Assembly: GCF_004923295.1 (NCBI RefSeq)
Contig: NZ_CP039637.1
Span: 744,001-808,000, forward strand
Length of the DNA: 64,000 nt
Direction of reading: 5' to 3'
From: Azospirillum sp. TSH100
GTDB lineage: Bacteria > Pseudomonadota > Alphaproteobacteria > Azospirillales > Azospirillaceae
This document shows positions 41,958 through 51,276 of the stretch, one piece after another. Position numbers and translations under genes: made by a program. The notes under the pieces are model-generated. The model was not told the DNA's origin and did not search any database. It saw nothing but the letters and a program-made list of their open reading frames with translations. The stretch's first letter is position 1. Every line of letters starts with the position of its first letter.

Positions 41958-43646
41958 TCAGGCCGCCCGCACATGGCGGAGGAACTCTTCCGCCTGATCG
42001 CGCAGGGACAGCGCCTGCCGGCCCAGGTCGGCGGCGGCGGCGCGGACCTCCGACGCCATCACCCCGGTTTCGTGGGCTGAATGCGAGACCTCTTCGATGT
42101 TGTGGGTGACTTCGGTCGTGCGGTCGGCGGCGCGCTGCACCGACTGCGCGATGTCGGCGGTGGTGGCGCTCTGGTGGTCGGCGGAGACGGCGATGCGGCC
42201 GACAAGCTCGCTGACCGACATCACCATGCGGCCGATCCCCTCGATCGCCTCCACCGCATGGCCGGTCACCGCCTGGATTTCCGCCACCTGCCGGGCGATG
42301 TCGTCGGTGGCGCGGGCGGTCTGGTTGGCCAGCGTCTTCACCTCGCCGGCGACGACGGCGAAGCCCTTGCCCGCCTCCCCCGCCCTGGCGGCTTCGATGG
42401 TGGCGTTCAGCGCCAGCAGGTTGGTCTGGGCGGCGATGTCCTGGATCAGGGTCACCACCTCGCCGATCTTACCGGCGGCGGAGGCCAGCCCGTCCATGGT
42501 GTGGTTGGTCCGGGTCACCTCCTCCACCGCGCTGCGGACCATGCGGGCGGACTCCTCCACCTGCCGGCCGACCTCGCCGATCGAGCTGCTCAGTTCCTCC
42601 GCGGCACCGGCGACGGTGCGGACGTCGTCGCTCGCCTCGCCGGCGGCGTTGCTGACGGTGTGGGCGCGGACGCTGCCGGTCTCGGCGATGTCGTGCAGCC
42701 GCTGGGCGTTCGCCTGCAACTGCGTGGTGGTGGCGCTCAGCACCCCGACGACACCCAGCAGCGATCCCTCGAAGGACTGCGCCACCTCCTCCATCGCCGC
42801 TCGGCGTTCCTGCAGCGAGCGGGCGCGCTCGGCCGCCTGGGCCTCGTGCAGCCGGTCGACCTCCAGCGCATTGTCCTTGAAGACACCGAGCGCCTTCGCC
42901 ATGCCGCCGATCTCGTCCTTGCGGCCCAACGCCGGAATGGCAACCGACAGGGTGCCGCGCGCCAGCTCCTCCATCGCGGTGCGGATGCCGGACAGCGGCC
43001 GGAACATCTGCCGCGCCAGCAGCAGGCAGCAGGCCGCGACCAGCAGGGTCACCACCGCGCTGATCGACGCGATCGTCGCCTGGGTGTCGCGGATCGCCGC
43101 GAAGAACTCCGCTTTCGGAATGCCGACGTAGAGAATGCCGACGACGCGGCCGTCCGGCGCCTTGATCGGATCATAGGCGGTGTAGAATGGCGTGCCGAGA
43201 ATGTCGGCCTGCCCGCGATAGGGCACGCCGCGGCCCAGCACCGCGTCATAGACCGGCCCCTTCGCCAGGGTCGTGCCGACCGCGCGGCTGCCGTCCGGCT
43301 TCAGCACATTGGTGGCGACGCGGCGGTCGCCCATGAACAGGGTCGCGGTGCCGCCGACCAGCCGCTTGACCCGGTCCACAGGCTCGAAAAAGTCGTTCAG
43401 GACGCGGTCGCCGGCGAACAGCGTCCCGTCGCGCGCATCGAAGGCCTGTCCATACTGGTTCAGCACGTCCCAGGCGACGCGCATGTTGGTCTCCTGCCGC
43501 TCCATCGCCATGCGCTCCGCATAGCCGGTGAGCAGAAGTTCATTCACACCGAATGTAGAAAAGGCAAGCAATAGAAGCCCGCCAATACAAAGAGCTACAG
43601 TCTTTCCCGCAAGGGACAAAGCCTTCATCGTCATACCCAACCCCAT
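41958..43646 (-). CDS. Methyl-accepting chemotaxis protein with periplasmic single-Cache domain
   Basis: 562 residues from the ATG at 43646, chosen because AGGA lies 6 nt upstream. Order: helix 1 (TVALCIGGLLLLAFSTFGV), periplasmic Cache-type sensor at about 30-185 (KGPVYDAVLGRGVPYRGQADILGTPFYTAYDPI), helix 2 (ASISAVVTLLVAACCLLLA), HAMP (RPLSGIRTAMEELARG), then the signalling domain with the conserved tip QTNLLALNATIEAARAGEAGKGFAVVAGEVK. No CheR-binding pentapeptide is seen at the C-terminus (ends LRHVRAA). Senses a small periplasmic ligand and controls CheA; ligand unknown. Confidence 0.94.
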   Translation of the reverse strand: MGLGMTMKALSLAGKTVALCIGGLLLLAFSTFGVNELLLTGYAERMAMERQETNMRVAWDVLNQYGQAFDARDGTLFAGDRVLNDFFEPVDRVKRLVGGTATLFMGDRRVATNVLKPDGSRAVGTTLAKGPVYDAVLGRGVPYRGQADILGTPFYTAYDPIKAPDGRVVGILYVGIPKAEFFAAIRDTQATIASISAVVTLLVAACCLLLARQMFRPLSGIRTAMEELARGTLSVAIPALGRKDEIGGMAKALGVFKDNALEVDRLHEAQAAERARSLQERRAAMEEVAQSFEGSLLGVVGVLSATTTQLQANAQRLHDIAETGSVRAHTVSNAAGEASDDVRTVAGAAEELSSSIGEVGRQVEESARMVRSAVEEVTRTNHTMDGLASAAGKIGEVVTLIQDIAAQTNLLALNATIEAARAGEAGKGFAVVAGEVKTLANQTARATDDIARQVAEIQAVTGHAVEAIEGIGRMVMSVSELVGRIAVSADHQSATTADIAQSVQRAADRTTEVTHNIEEVSHSAHETGVMASEVRAAAADLGRQALSLRDQAEEFLRHVRAA

Positions 43647-43961
43647 TTGATCCTGCCTTCGGCGCCTTATTGTTTTTTTGCGGCACCTGCCCTTTAGGGC
43701 AACCATCTCAGTCAGGAAAAGCGGGATAAGAGTTAAGGAAAGGTTAGACAAATCTCCTGATTCGTCTTTGGGTATTTGCCTCAGTCATACGGATTGATCC
43801 AAAGGCAACGATCGACTCGAAAGCTTTATTCAATGCCCTTGATGGGACTTTATCTTCCTTGCCGGGATGAACAGTCCATGGGGAGGATTCCGTCATCCAG
43901 CACTGCGTTGACAGGCAGCGGCAGCAGATCTATGCGAAAAGCCATATGACGTCAATTCCGG
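43647..43961. other. 315-nt gap between chemoreceptor and FixJ-type regulator
   Basis: No gene. A small perfect hairpin TGCCC-TTTA-GGGCA lies at 43688-43701, near the chemoreceptor start and possibly part of its leader. The remainder is moderately AT-rich and no clear promoter motif was recognised. Confidence 0.45.
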
Positions 43962-44606
43962 TCAGAATCGGCCGGCCGCGGTCAGGCTGTCGACAATGCG
44001 CACCAGTTCCACGACGGAGCGGGCTTCCATCTTGCGCATGGCCTGTCCGCGGTGCAGCTTCACCGTCGCCTCGCTGAGGCCGAGGTCGTCGGCGATCTGC
44101 TTGTTGCGCAGGCCGGACACCACCATCATCGTGATCTCGCGTTCGCGCGCGGTCAGCGTCTCGAAGCGGGCGCGCTGGATGGTCAGCCCGCGTTCCTGGC
44201 TGCGGCGTTCGCCATGCGCGGCGATGGCGGCGTGGATGGCATCGAGCAGTTCCTGGTGATGGACCGGCTTGGTCAGGAACTCGAAAGCCCCCGCCTTCAT
44301 GGCACGCACCGACATCTGCACGTCGGCATGGCCGCTGATGAAGATCACCGGCAGGCTGTTGCCGGAACGCGCCAGCTCGGCCTGGAAATCCAGGCCGCTG
44401 CGTCCGGGCAGCCGCACGTCCAGCACCATGCAGCCGATGTCGATGGCCGGCCGCTCGTCGATATACTGCTGCACCGAGCCGTAGCTCCTCACCAGCAGCC
44501 CGACGGACTCGAGCAGTCCCTCCAGCGCTTCACGGACGGCTTCATCGTCGTCGATGACGACGACGGTCTCGGCCACCACCGCAGCTTCGGCCTTCCTCGT
44601 CATCAC
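43962..44606 (-). CDS. FixJ/NarL-type response regulator (receiver plus LuxR HTH)
   Basis: 214 residues. Receiver domain at about 14-130 with phosphoacceptor D63 (CMVLDVRLPGRSG) and conserved Lys in FLTKPVHH; LuxR-type HTH at about 145-205 (LTAREREITMMVVSGLRNKQIADDLGLSEATVKLH). Its start overlaps the kinase stop by 4 nt, so the kinase immediately upstream is the likely phosphodonor. Output is DNA binding; targets unknown. Confidence 0.94.
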   Translation of the reverse strand: MMTRKAEAAVVAETVVVIDDDEAVREALEGLLESVGLLVRSYGSVQQYIDERPAIDIGCMVLDVRLPGRSGLDFQAELARSGNSLPVIFISGHADVQMSVRAMKAGAFEFLTKPVHHQELLDAIHAAIAAHGERRSQERGLTIQRARFETLTAREREITMMVVSGLRNKQIADDLGLSEATVKLHRGQAMRKMEARSVVELVRIVDSLTAAGRF

Positions 44607-46147
44607 TTCCCTCCGGGCGCAACAGGCAGCACGACCTCGAACATGCTTCCGCCGGCAGCGGCGGGCATCACGGTCAGCCGCCCGCCATGCAGTTCGACGA
44701 TCGACCGGCTGATCGACAGGCCCATGCCCAGCCCGTCCGGCTTGGTGGTATAGAATGCCCTGAAGATGGCGTCGACATCGGTCTCGGCAATCCCAGGCCC
44801 GCTGTCCTCCACAACGATGCGCATGGTGTCCCCGTCGCGGGCGGTGGCGATGCGCAGCCTGCGCTCCGGCAGGCCGCCGGTGGTGGAGGGCGCCGACATC
44901 GCCTCCACCGCGTTCATCACCAGATTGAGGACGAGCTGCTGCAACTGCACCCGGTCGCCATGGACCCAGGGCGGTTCGGCACGCAGGTCGGTCTCCACGG
45001 TGACGCGGGCGTGGCGCAGCTCCGCCCGAACCAGCTCCAGCGTGTCGGCGATCAGCGCGCTGACATCGACCCAGCCGGGATCGACCGGGGTCCGGCGCGC
45101 CAGTGCGCGGATGCTGCGCACCACGTCGCCAGCCCGCTGGGCGTCGCGCACGATCCGCTCCACCACCATGCGGGTCTTGTCGAGGTCGGGCTGCGGCTGC
45201 GACAGGTGCTGGAGGCAGGTGCCGGCGTTGGTGACGATCGCCATCAGCGGCTGGTTCACCTCATGCGCGACCGCCGCGGCCAATTCGCCCATCATGGTCA
45301 GCCGGCCGATATGGGCGAGGTCGGCCTGGGCCGTCCGCAGCGCCTCGGCGATCCGGCGGCGCTGGGTCAGGTCGCGGAACACCAGGATCGAGCCGACCGG
45401 TTCGCCGCGATCGTCGATGATGGCGGAACAGCGCTCCTCGACGACGATTCCGGCGCCCCCCCCGGCCTGACCGGCAGCGTCATCCCCGCCGCGCGGCAGC
45501 AGCCGGGACTGCCGTTCGGGCGGAGCGAAATCGCCGCTGCGCAGGACGACGGCGGAGAAATCCTCCAGCGGTTGCTGCGTTTCCTCGTCCACCACGACGA
45601 AGACGGCGGACAGCGGCTGCCCGGCGGCCTCCGCGGCGGTCCAGCCGGTCATCGTCTCCGCCGCCCGGTTCATGAAATCGACCCGGCCGTCGCGGTTGCA
45701 CAGGATGACGCCGTCGCGGATGCTGGCCAGCGTGGCGGCATAGCGCCGCTCGCTGAGGCGCAGCCGGGTGTCGCTGGCATGCTTGTACAACGCCATCTGG
45801 ATCACCGTGCGCATCTGCGGCTCTTCGAAGGGCTTCAGCAGATAGCCGAAGGGCTCCGTCAGGCTGGCGCGGTGCACCACCTCGTCATTGGCATAGGCGG
45901 TCAGGAAGATGATGGGGATGCGGTGGGCGTCGCGGATCCGGCGTGCCGCCTCGATCCCGTCCATCTCCCCCTCCAGACGGATGTCCATCAGCACGAGATC
46001 GGGCTGCTGGCTGCACGCCTGCCGGACGGCATCCTCCCCGCTGGCCGACATGCCGACCACCACATGGCCCATACGGGAAAGTTGATGCTGAATATCGCGC
46101 GCAACGATGCGGTCGTCCTCGACGATCAGGATGCGTGCCGCGATCAT
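44603..46147 (-). CDS. Hybrid sensor: receiver-PAS-histidine kinase
   Basis: 514 residues, soluble. N-terminal receiver (about 4-120) with D55 and K105, PAS domain (about 130-260; SIRDGVILCNRDGRVDFMNRAAETMTGWT), then HisKA with H295 in AAVAHEVNQPL and an HATPase domain (NLVMNAVEAM, DSGPGIAE, GLGMGLSISRSIVELHGG). The receiver-first order suggests it receives phosphate from the large upstream protein (end of one gene overlaps the start of the next by 4 nt) and passes the signal to the downstream FixJ-like protein. Confidence 0.93.
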   Translation of the reverse strand: MIAARILIVEDDRIVARDIQHQLSRMGHVVVGMSASGEDAVRQACSQQPDLVLMDIRLEGEMDGIEAARRIRDAHRIPIIFLTAYANDEVVHRASLTEPFGYLLKPFEEPQMRTVIQMALYKHASDTRLRLSERRYAATLASIRDGVILCNRDGRVDFMNRAAETMTGWTAAEAAGQPLSAVFVVVDEETQQPLEDFSAVVLRSGDFAPPERQSRLLPRGGDDAAGQAGGGAGIVVEERCSAIIDDRGEPVGSILVFRDLTQRRRIAEALRTAQADLAHIGRLTMMGELAAAVAHEVNQPLMAIVTNAGTCLQHLSQPQPDLDKTRMVVERIVRDAQRAGDVVRSIRALARRTPVDPGWVDVSALIADTLELVRAELRHARVTVETDLRAEPPWVHGDRVQLQQLVLNLVMNAVEAMSAPSTTGGLPERRLRIATARDGDTMRIVVEDSGPGIAETDVDAIFRAFYTTKPDGLGMGLSISRSIVELHGGRLTVMPAAAGGSMFEVVLPVAPGGK

Positions 46148-49100
46148 TGACTTCCCCGATTGCGCCCCTTCAAAGGAAAGGTGACGATGAATTCCGCGCC
46201 TGTGTTGAACCTGTACTTCAGAGTTCCGTGCAACTGACTGCTCAGATCGGATACAAGCTGAAAACCTACGGTATCCATCCTATCGGGATTGTATCCGTCG
46301 GGCAAGCCCACGCCATCGTCCCGGACGGATAGGCGGCAATCCTGCCCATCGGTGGCGAGGGCGACCCGCAGCTCCCCGCCCCGCGCGCCCGGAAAAGCGT
46401 GCTTCAATGCGTTGGAGACCAGTTCATTGACGATCAGCCCGCAGGGCACCGCGCGATCGAGGTCCAGCTTCAGGTCGTCCATCTCGGTTTCCAGCCGCAC
46501 CGCCCCGGCATGGCGGGAATAGGCCCGCAGCAGATGGGCGCAGACCGATTCCAGATGCTCGCGCATCGGTACCCAAGCGAAATTGCCCAGGCGGTACAGG
46601 CTTTCATGGACCAGCGCCATCGACCGCACGCGATCGCGGCTGTCGGCGAACAGGGCGGCCACCGCCTCGTCCTCGATCCGGCGGGACTGGAGGTTCAACA
46701 GGCTGGTGACGAGTTGCAGGTTGTTCTTCACCCGGTGGTGAATCTCCTTCAGCAGCGCGTCCTTCTCTTCAAGCGTCGCCGTCTCCAGCGAGGCCGCCGC
46801 CTGGGCGCCGAGCAGGGTCAGCACATTGACCCGCTGGGGCGTGAAGGCGTAGGTCGCCAGCGCGTTCTCCAGATGCAGCAACCCGACGACGCGGCGGCGG
46901 CGGACCAGCGGCAGGCAGAGGATGGAGCGTGCCTCCGTCTCCTGGAAATAGGGATCGGCGGACAGCGGGCCGGCGGCGCGGGTGTCGTCGACGATCACCG
47001 CCTCCTGGTCGCGGATGGCGCCATGGATGATGGAATGGGGCAACGGGAAGCGGTCGGCATCCTCCTGCACCAGACGGACCGACACGCCATAGAGGCCGGT
47101 GGTCGCCTCCGCCTCCACCCGCAGGCGCTCGCCGCGGGCAAGGATCAGCAGACCACGGCTGGCGCCGGCATGTTCCAGGACCAGGGTCAGCAGGGTGGTG
47201 GTCAACTGCTCCACGCTCGCCTGGTCGGACACGGTGCGCAGCGTCTCCAGCAGGGACGCCAGATCGACCCCGTCGAAGCCGCGCGGCGCCTCAGGCATCA
47301 CAGCCTCGCCCGACTCAACCGCCAGCGACGGGTAACGGCGGGCCAGCTGCCGGACCTTGGCCGTCGCCCCCCAGGCACCATAGCGGTCGGCCGCATCGCG
47401 GATACAGGCAAGCTCCAGCGTCGGGATGCCCATGCGGCGGTAGAGGCCGGCGGCGCATTCATGGGCCAGCGCCTCCACATGCGGCAGTGCGGTGCGGCGG
47501 GCTGCCAGCACGGCGCGGTCATAGCCGCGCATCGCGTCCTCGGTCCGCCCCTGGGTGCGTGCCGCCTCCGCCTCGGCCAGGGCGACGCGGGCGTCGAAGC
47601 TGTCGGGGCTGTGTCCGGCCCACTCGCGCAGCTGCCCGAGATGGCGGGAGAGCGCCACGCTGTGGCGGGCACGCTCTTCGGGCTCCGCCCCATCCATCGC
47701 ACCCGCCCTGGCGAGTGCGCCGTGGAAATGGAACTCCGCCATCTCCCAATGGCCGGAGGTCGTCCACAGCAACCCCTCGGCCCGCTCGGCCGCCTCGACC
47801 GCCGCCGCCATCTGCCCGGCGATGCAGCGGAGCTGGAGGGTGCGGATCCAGTGCCAGCAGGTGGCAATGTCCAGGCTCGGATTCGCCAGCAGCCGCGCCT
47901 CGAAGGCGGCATTGCTGAAACCGTGGCCGTCGAAGGATGCGAGATCGTCGGTCCGCCCGCGCAGGGCGTGCAGCAGTTGCAGCTGAGTCGTCAGGATGTC
48001 GGCGCACAGCCCGAACTTTACCTGCCGCACATAGGCCAGCCGCGCCTCAGCCGTGCGCTGCACCGTCGCCAGCGGATCGCCCGACGCCAGCATGCTGGTG
48101 ATCAGGGTGACGCTGGTGAAGCCGCCATAGGTGACGTCGCCCGCCTCCCGCGCCTCCTCGAAGGCGCGCAGCAGCAGGGGACGTTCGCTGCGGATGTCAC
48201 GGGTCCAGGGCACGACATGATAGGCGAAGGTCATCAGCACCCGCGCCCGGTAGCGGGTCCGCCCCTGCCGCTCCGCCAGATCGTAGCCGAGCCGGCCGAA
48301 CGCGTAGCCGGCGGCGTAATCGCCGAAATAGGGACCGGCCATCATGCCGAGATAGGCGAACCCGAGCGCGGAGGCGTCGCTGCGGCCATGCCGGAGCGTC
48401 AGGTTCGCCATCCGGCAGAGGATCAGGCAGACGAGGTTGCGGTCGCTGAAGAAGGCCGGCGGCAGTGCCGCGGCCAGCACGTCCAGCGTCGCCCGGCTGT
48501 CCGGGTCGCTCACGGCGGACAGCGCCGCCAGCGAGGCGATCGGCCGGTCGCCGATGGCCGCGCGCAGCCGCGCATATTCCTCCTGCGCAAGATCCGCCGG
48601 TGGATGGGCGGGCCAGTCGATGCCGGCGCCGCGCAGATAGGCGAGGCAGGCGTCGATTGCGCGGTCGCTGCGGTCGATGGCGGTGTAGACGGTGACAAGC
48701 AGGGCGGTGATGGCGGCGCGGTCGGCCGGGCATTCGGCCCGCCCGACCAGCCCCTGGAGCCGCAGCTCCGCCCGCTTCAGGTCACCGCTGAGGAAGTCGC
48801 ATTCGGCCAGGAGATGCTCCAGCGCGAAGGCCAGCCGGTGCCGCCGCTCCCACCGGCCGCCCTCCAGCAGGCGCAGGCCGGCCAACGCATAGGCAAGCGC
48901 CGAGCCATGGGCGCTCGCCGCCTTGGCCTGATGGCCGGCGGCAAGGTGGAGCGTCGCCACCTCCTCGCGCTCGCGGCCCTCCTGGATCAACGACAGACAG
49001 CGGTCATACTGGCCGACCAGCGCGAACAGCCGCTCGCCCGACAAATCGGCTTTGAGCCCGCGGTGCAGGGCACGGGCGATGTCGAGATGCAGCCTGCCGC

Positions 49101-51189
49101 GCCCCTCCGCCGGAACCAGGGCATAGGCCCCCTCCTGCACCCGGTCATGCAGAAAACGGTAGCCGTCGCTGCTGCGCAGGAGCAGCCCTTCGGCGAGCAC
49201 CGGCTCCAGGTCGCGCTCCGTCTCCGCCTCGCTCAGGCCGGCGGCCAGCGCCAGGGAGGCGAGAGGGGCACTGGCGCCCAAGGCGGCGAGACGGGCCAGC
49301 AGGTCGCGGGCCCGCGCCGGAAAGCGGCCCAGCCGTTCGGTCATCAGCGTGGCGATGCTGGCTCCCGACCGCGCCGCCTCGACCGCCGCCAGATCCCAGT
49401 CCCAGCGCCGCGCCTCGCGGTCGAACCACAGCCGGCCGGACCGTTCCAGCGCGGTCAGAAGCTGCACGGCGAAGAAGGCGTTGCCGCCGGTCCGCTCCTC
49501 CAGCAGGGCGGCCAGGGCCGCCACCTCGTCCGGTTCGCGGTCCAGGCTGTCGGCGACCATCCGGCGCAGATCGCCGGACGGCAACGGCCCCAGCGTGATC
49601 TCCCGGCAATCGATGTCCGCACCTGACGGTTCGGAAGCCGAGCCCCTGATCCGCTCCAGCAAGGAGGTCAGCGGATGGTCCGGCCCCACCTCGTCGCTGC
49701 GGTAGGCGCCAACCAGCAGCAGATGGCCGATGCCGCCGTCGGCGACCAGCCGGTTCAGCAGGTCCAGCGTCGCCCGGTCCAGCCATTGCAGATCATCGAG
49801 AAACAGCACCAGCGGATGGTCGGCGCGGGCGAAGATCTGAAGCACGCGGCGGAACAGGAGATCGAAACGGTTCTGCGCCTCCTGCGGTGGCAACGGCGGG
49901 ACCGCCGGCTGTTCGCCGATCAGCAGGACGAGGTTGGGGATCAGCGCGGTCATCAGCGCGCCGGCGTCGCCCACCGCCTCCGCAAGACCGCGGCACCACT
50001 GGTCGCGGTGGGGAACCGGCAGGGCCAGGATACGGCTGAGCAGCCCGCGGAAGGCCTCCGCCAGACTGGCATAAGGCAGATCGCGCCGGCCCTGGTCGAA
50101 CTTGCCGGCGGCGAACAGGCCGCGCGGCGGCACCAGCTGCTCCTCCAGCGCATGGACGACCGCCGACTTCCCCACGCCCGACCGGCCGGAAATCAGCACG
50201 ATGCCCATCCGGCCGCGGCCGGCGACCTCATCGAAGGCAGCCTGGAGCACCGCGACCGGCTCCTCCCGGCCATAAAGCGAAGGGGGCGCCTCCAACCCCT
50301 CCGGCAGGTCGCGCAGGCCCGGCGGAAAGGCAGGGATGCCGCCTTGCACGTCCCAAAGCTGAAGGGCATGGGAGAGATCGCGGACAAGGCCGTTCGCGCT
50401 CTGGTAACGCTCCTCCGCCGTCTTGGCGAGCAGGCGCAACAGGATGGCGGAGATTGCCGGCGGCAGGTCGGGAGCATGGCTGGTCGGCGGGATCGGCGCG
50501 CGGGCGAGATGGCTATGGACCCATTCGACCGCATCGCGGGCGGCGAAGGGAAGTTCCCCCGTGAACAGTTCGTACAGCGTGACGCCCAGAGCGTAGAGGT
50601 CGCTGCGCCGGTCGACCGGACGGTTCATCCGCCCGGACTGTTCCGGTGCCATGTAGGGCAGCAGCGCCGCCGGGCGTTCCACCTCCTGCCGCTGGAGGGC
50701 CGAGAGGTCGGCGGCACGGCCGAAGCCGGTCAGCCGCACCGTTCCATCCTCGCCGACCATCAGGTTGAAGGGCCGCAGGTCGCCGTGCAGAATTCCGCGG
50801 CGGTGCAGCTGCGCCACCGCTCCGGCGATGCGGATCGCCAGGACAAGCCGCTGACGGAAGGCCCCGACAAATGCCGAGGAGGCGGAGACCGCCAGCGCCG
50901 ACAGCGGCTGTCCACCCGGATCGGCAAGGGTCAGCACCGGCACGGAGCCATGGCGCAGCAGGTCGAGCGGCTTCACCGCCCAGACGGGGTCGAGCCGGCG
51001 GGACAGCTCATGCTCCCGCCGCAACCGGGCGAGCACCGCATCGGCAGGCACGCCCGCCTCCGCCATGCGCGCCAGGATGGGAAAGGGCTGACCCGGCCGC
51101 GTCACCCGCAAAAGCCGGGTTTCCCCGTCGCCGCCAAGCGCATCGGTGCCGGAGCCCGTCTCGGTCAGATGGTCTAGACTGGACTCCAT
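46144..51189 (-). CDS. 1681-residue Ser/Thr kinase-like - AAA ATPase - GAF - histidine kinase protein
   Basis: Domains: eukaryotic-like kinase fold (about 25-280), AAA/NACHT-like ATPase (about 300-550; Walker A GRSGVGKS with K341, Walker B LVLFLDDLQWLD), a helical-repeat region (about 600-1250), GAF domain (about 1300-1450) and a HisKA_2/HWE-type kinase with EIHHRVKNNLQLV (H1484-H1485) and SVRDDGVGLPDG. The kinase-like domain keeps H135-G-D137 and N142 but its DFG Asp is Gly (LTGFG, 153-157) and the usual ATP-binding Lys seems to be R41, so its phosphotransfer ability is doubtful. Related three-part proteins are known in Alphaproteobacteria. First gene of a three-gene overlapping unit. Confidence 0.9.
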   Translation of the reverse strand: MESSLDHLTETGSGTDALGGDGETRLLRVTRPGQPFPILARMAEAGVPADAVLARLRREHELSRRLDPVWAVKPLDLLRHGSVPVLTLADPGGQPLSALAVSASSAFVGAFRQRLVLAIRIAGAVAQLHRRGILHGDLRPFNLMVGEDGTVRLTGFGRAADLSALQRQEVERPAALLPYMAPEQSGRMNRPVDRRSDLYALGVTLYELFTGELPFAARDAVEWVHSHLARAPIPPTSHAPDLPPAISAILLRLLAKTAEERYQSANGLVRDLSHALQLWDVQGGIPAFPPGLRDLPEGLEAPPSLYGREEPVAVLQAAFDEVAGRGRMGIVLISGRSGVGKSAVVHALEEQLVPPRGLFAAGKFDQGRRDLPYASLAEAFRGLLSRILALPVPHRDQWCRGLAEAVGDAGALMTALIPNLVLLIGEQPAVPPLPPQEAQNRFDLLFRRVLQIFARADHPLVLFLDDLQWLDRATLDLLNRLVADGGIGHLLLVGAYRSDEVGPDHPLTSLLERIRGSASEPSGADIDCREITLGPLPSGDLRRMVADSLDREPDEVAALAALLEERTGGNAFFAVQLLTALERSGRLWFDREARRWDWDLAAVEAARSGASIATLMTERLGRFPARARDLLARLAALGASAPLASLALAAGLSEAETERDLEPVLAEGLLLRSSDGYRFLHDRVQEGAYALVPAEGRGRLHLDIARALHRGLKADLSGERLFALVGQYDRCLSLIQEGREREEVATLHLAAGHQAKAASAHGSALAYALAGLRLLEGGRWERRHRLAFALEHLLAECDFLSGDLKRAELRLQGLVGRAECPADRAAITALLVTVYTAIDRSDRAIDACLAYLRGAGIDWPAHPPADLAQEEYARLRAAIGDRPIASLAALSAVSDPDSRATLDVLAAALPPAFFSDRNLVCLILCRMANLTLRHGRSDASALGFAYLGMMAGPYFGDYAAGYAFGRLGYDLAERQGRTRYRARVLMTFAYHVVPWTRDIRSERPLLLRAFEEAREAGDVTYGGFTSVTLITSMLASGDPLATVQRTAEARLAYVRQVKFGLCADILTTQLQLLHALRGRTDDLASFDGHGFSNAAFEARLLANPSLDIATCWHWIRTLQLRCIAGQMAAAVEAAERAEGLLWTTSGHWEMAEFHFHGALARAGAMDGAEPEERARHSVALSRHLGQLREWAGHSPDSFDARVALAEAEAARTQGRTEDAMRGYDRAVLAARRTALPHVEALAHECAAGLYRRMGIPTLELACIRDAADRYGAWGATAKVRQLARRYPSLAVESGEAVMPEAPRGFDGVDLASLLETLRTVSDQASVEQLTTTLLTLVLEHAGASRGLLILARGERLRVEAEATTGLYGVSVRLVQEDADRFPLPHSIIHGAIRDQEAVIVDDTRAAGPLSADPYFQETEARSILCLPLVRRRRVVGLLHLENALATYAFTPQRVNVLTLLGAQAAASLETATLEEKDALLKEIHHRVKNNLQLVTSLLNLQSRRIEDEAVAALFADSRDRVRSMALVHESLYRLGNFAWVPMREHLESVCAHLLRAYSRHAGAVRLETEMDDLKLDLDRAVPCGLIVNELVSNALKHAFPGARGGELRVALATDGQDCRLSVRDDGVGLPDGYNPDRMDTVGFQLVSDLSSQLHGTLKYRFNTGAEFIVTFPLKGRNRGSQ

Positions 51190-51276
51190 GAAACGGCCTT
51201 TCCCCCACGCAACGCCGACAGGATAGCGACATTCCGCCGCAGATGGGGAGATTGCCGCGATGCGCCCCGAGCGGGA

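Noticed and set aside
46399..49626. A very long open frame on the plus strand opposite the large kinase gene
   Set aside because: Composition is Arg/Gln/Gly-rich without any domain, typical of GC-rich antisense shadow frames; the minus-strand protein has clear domains.
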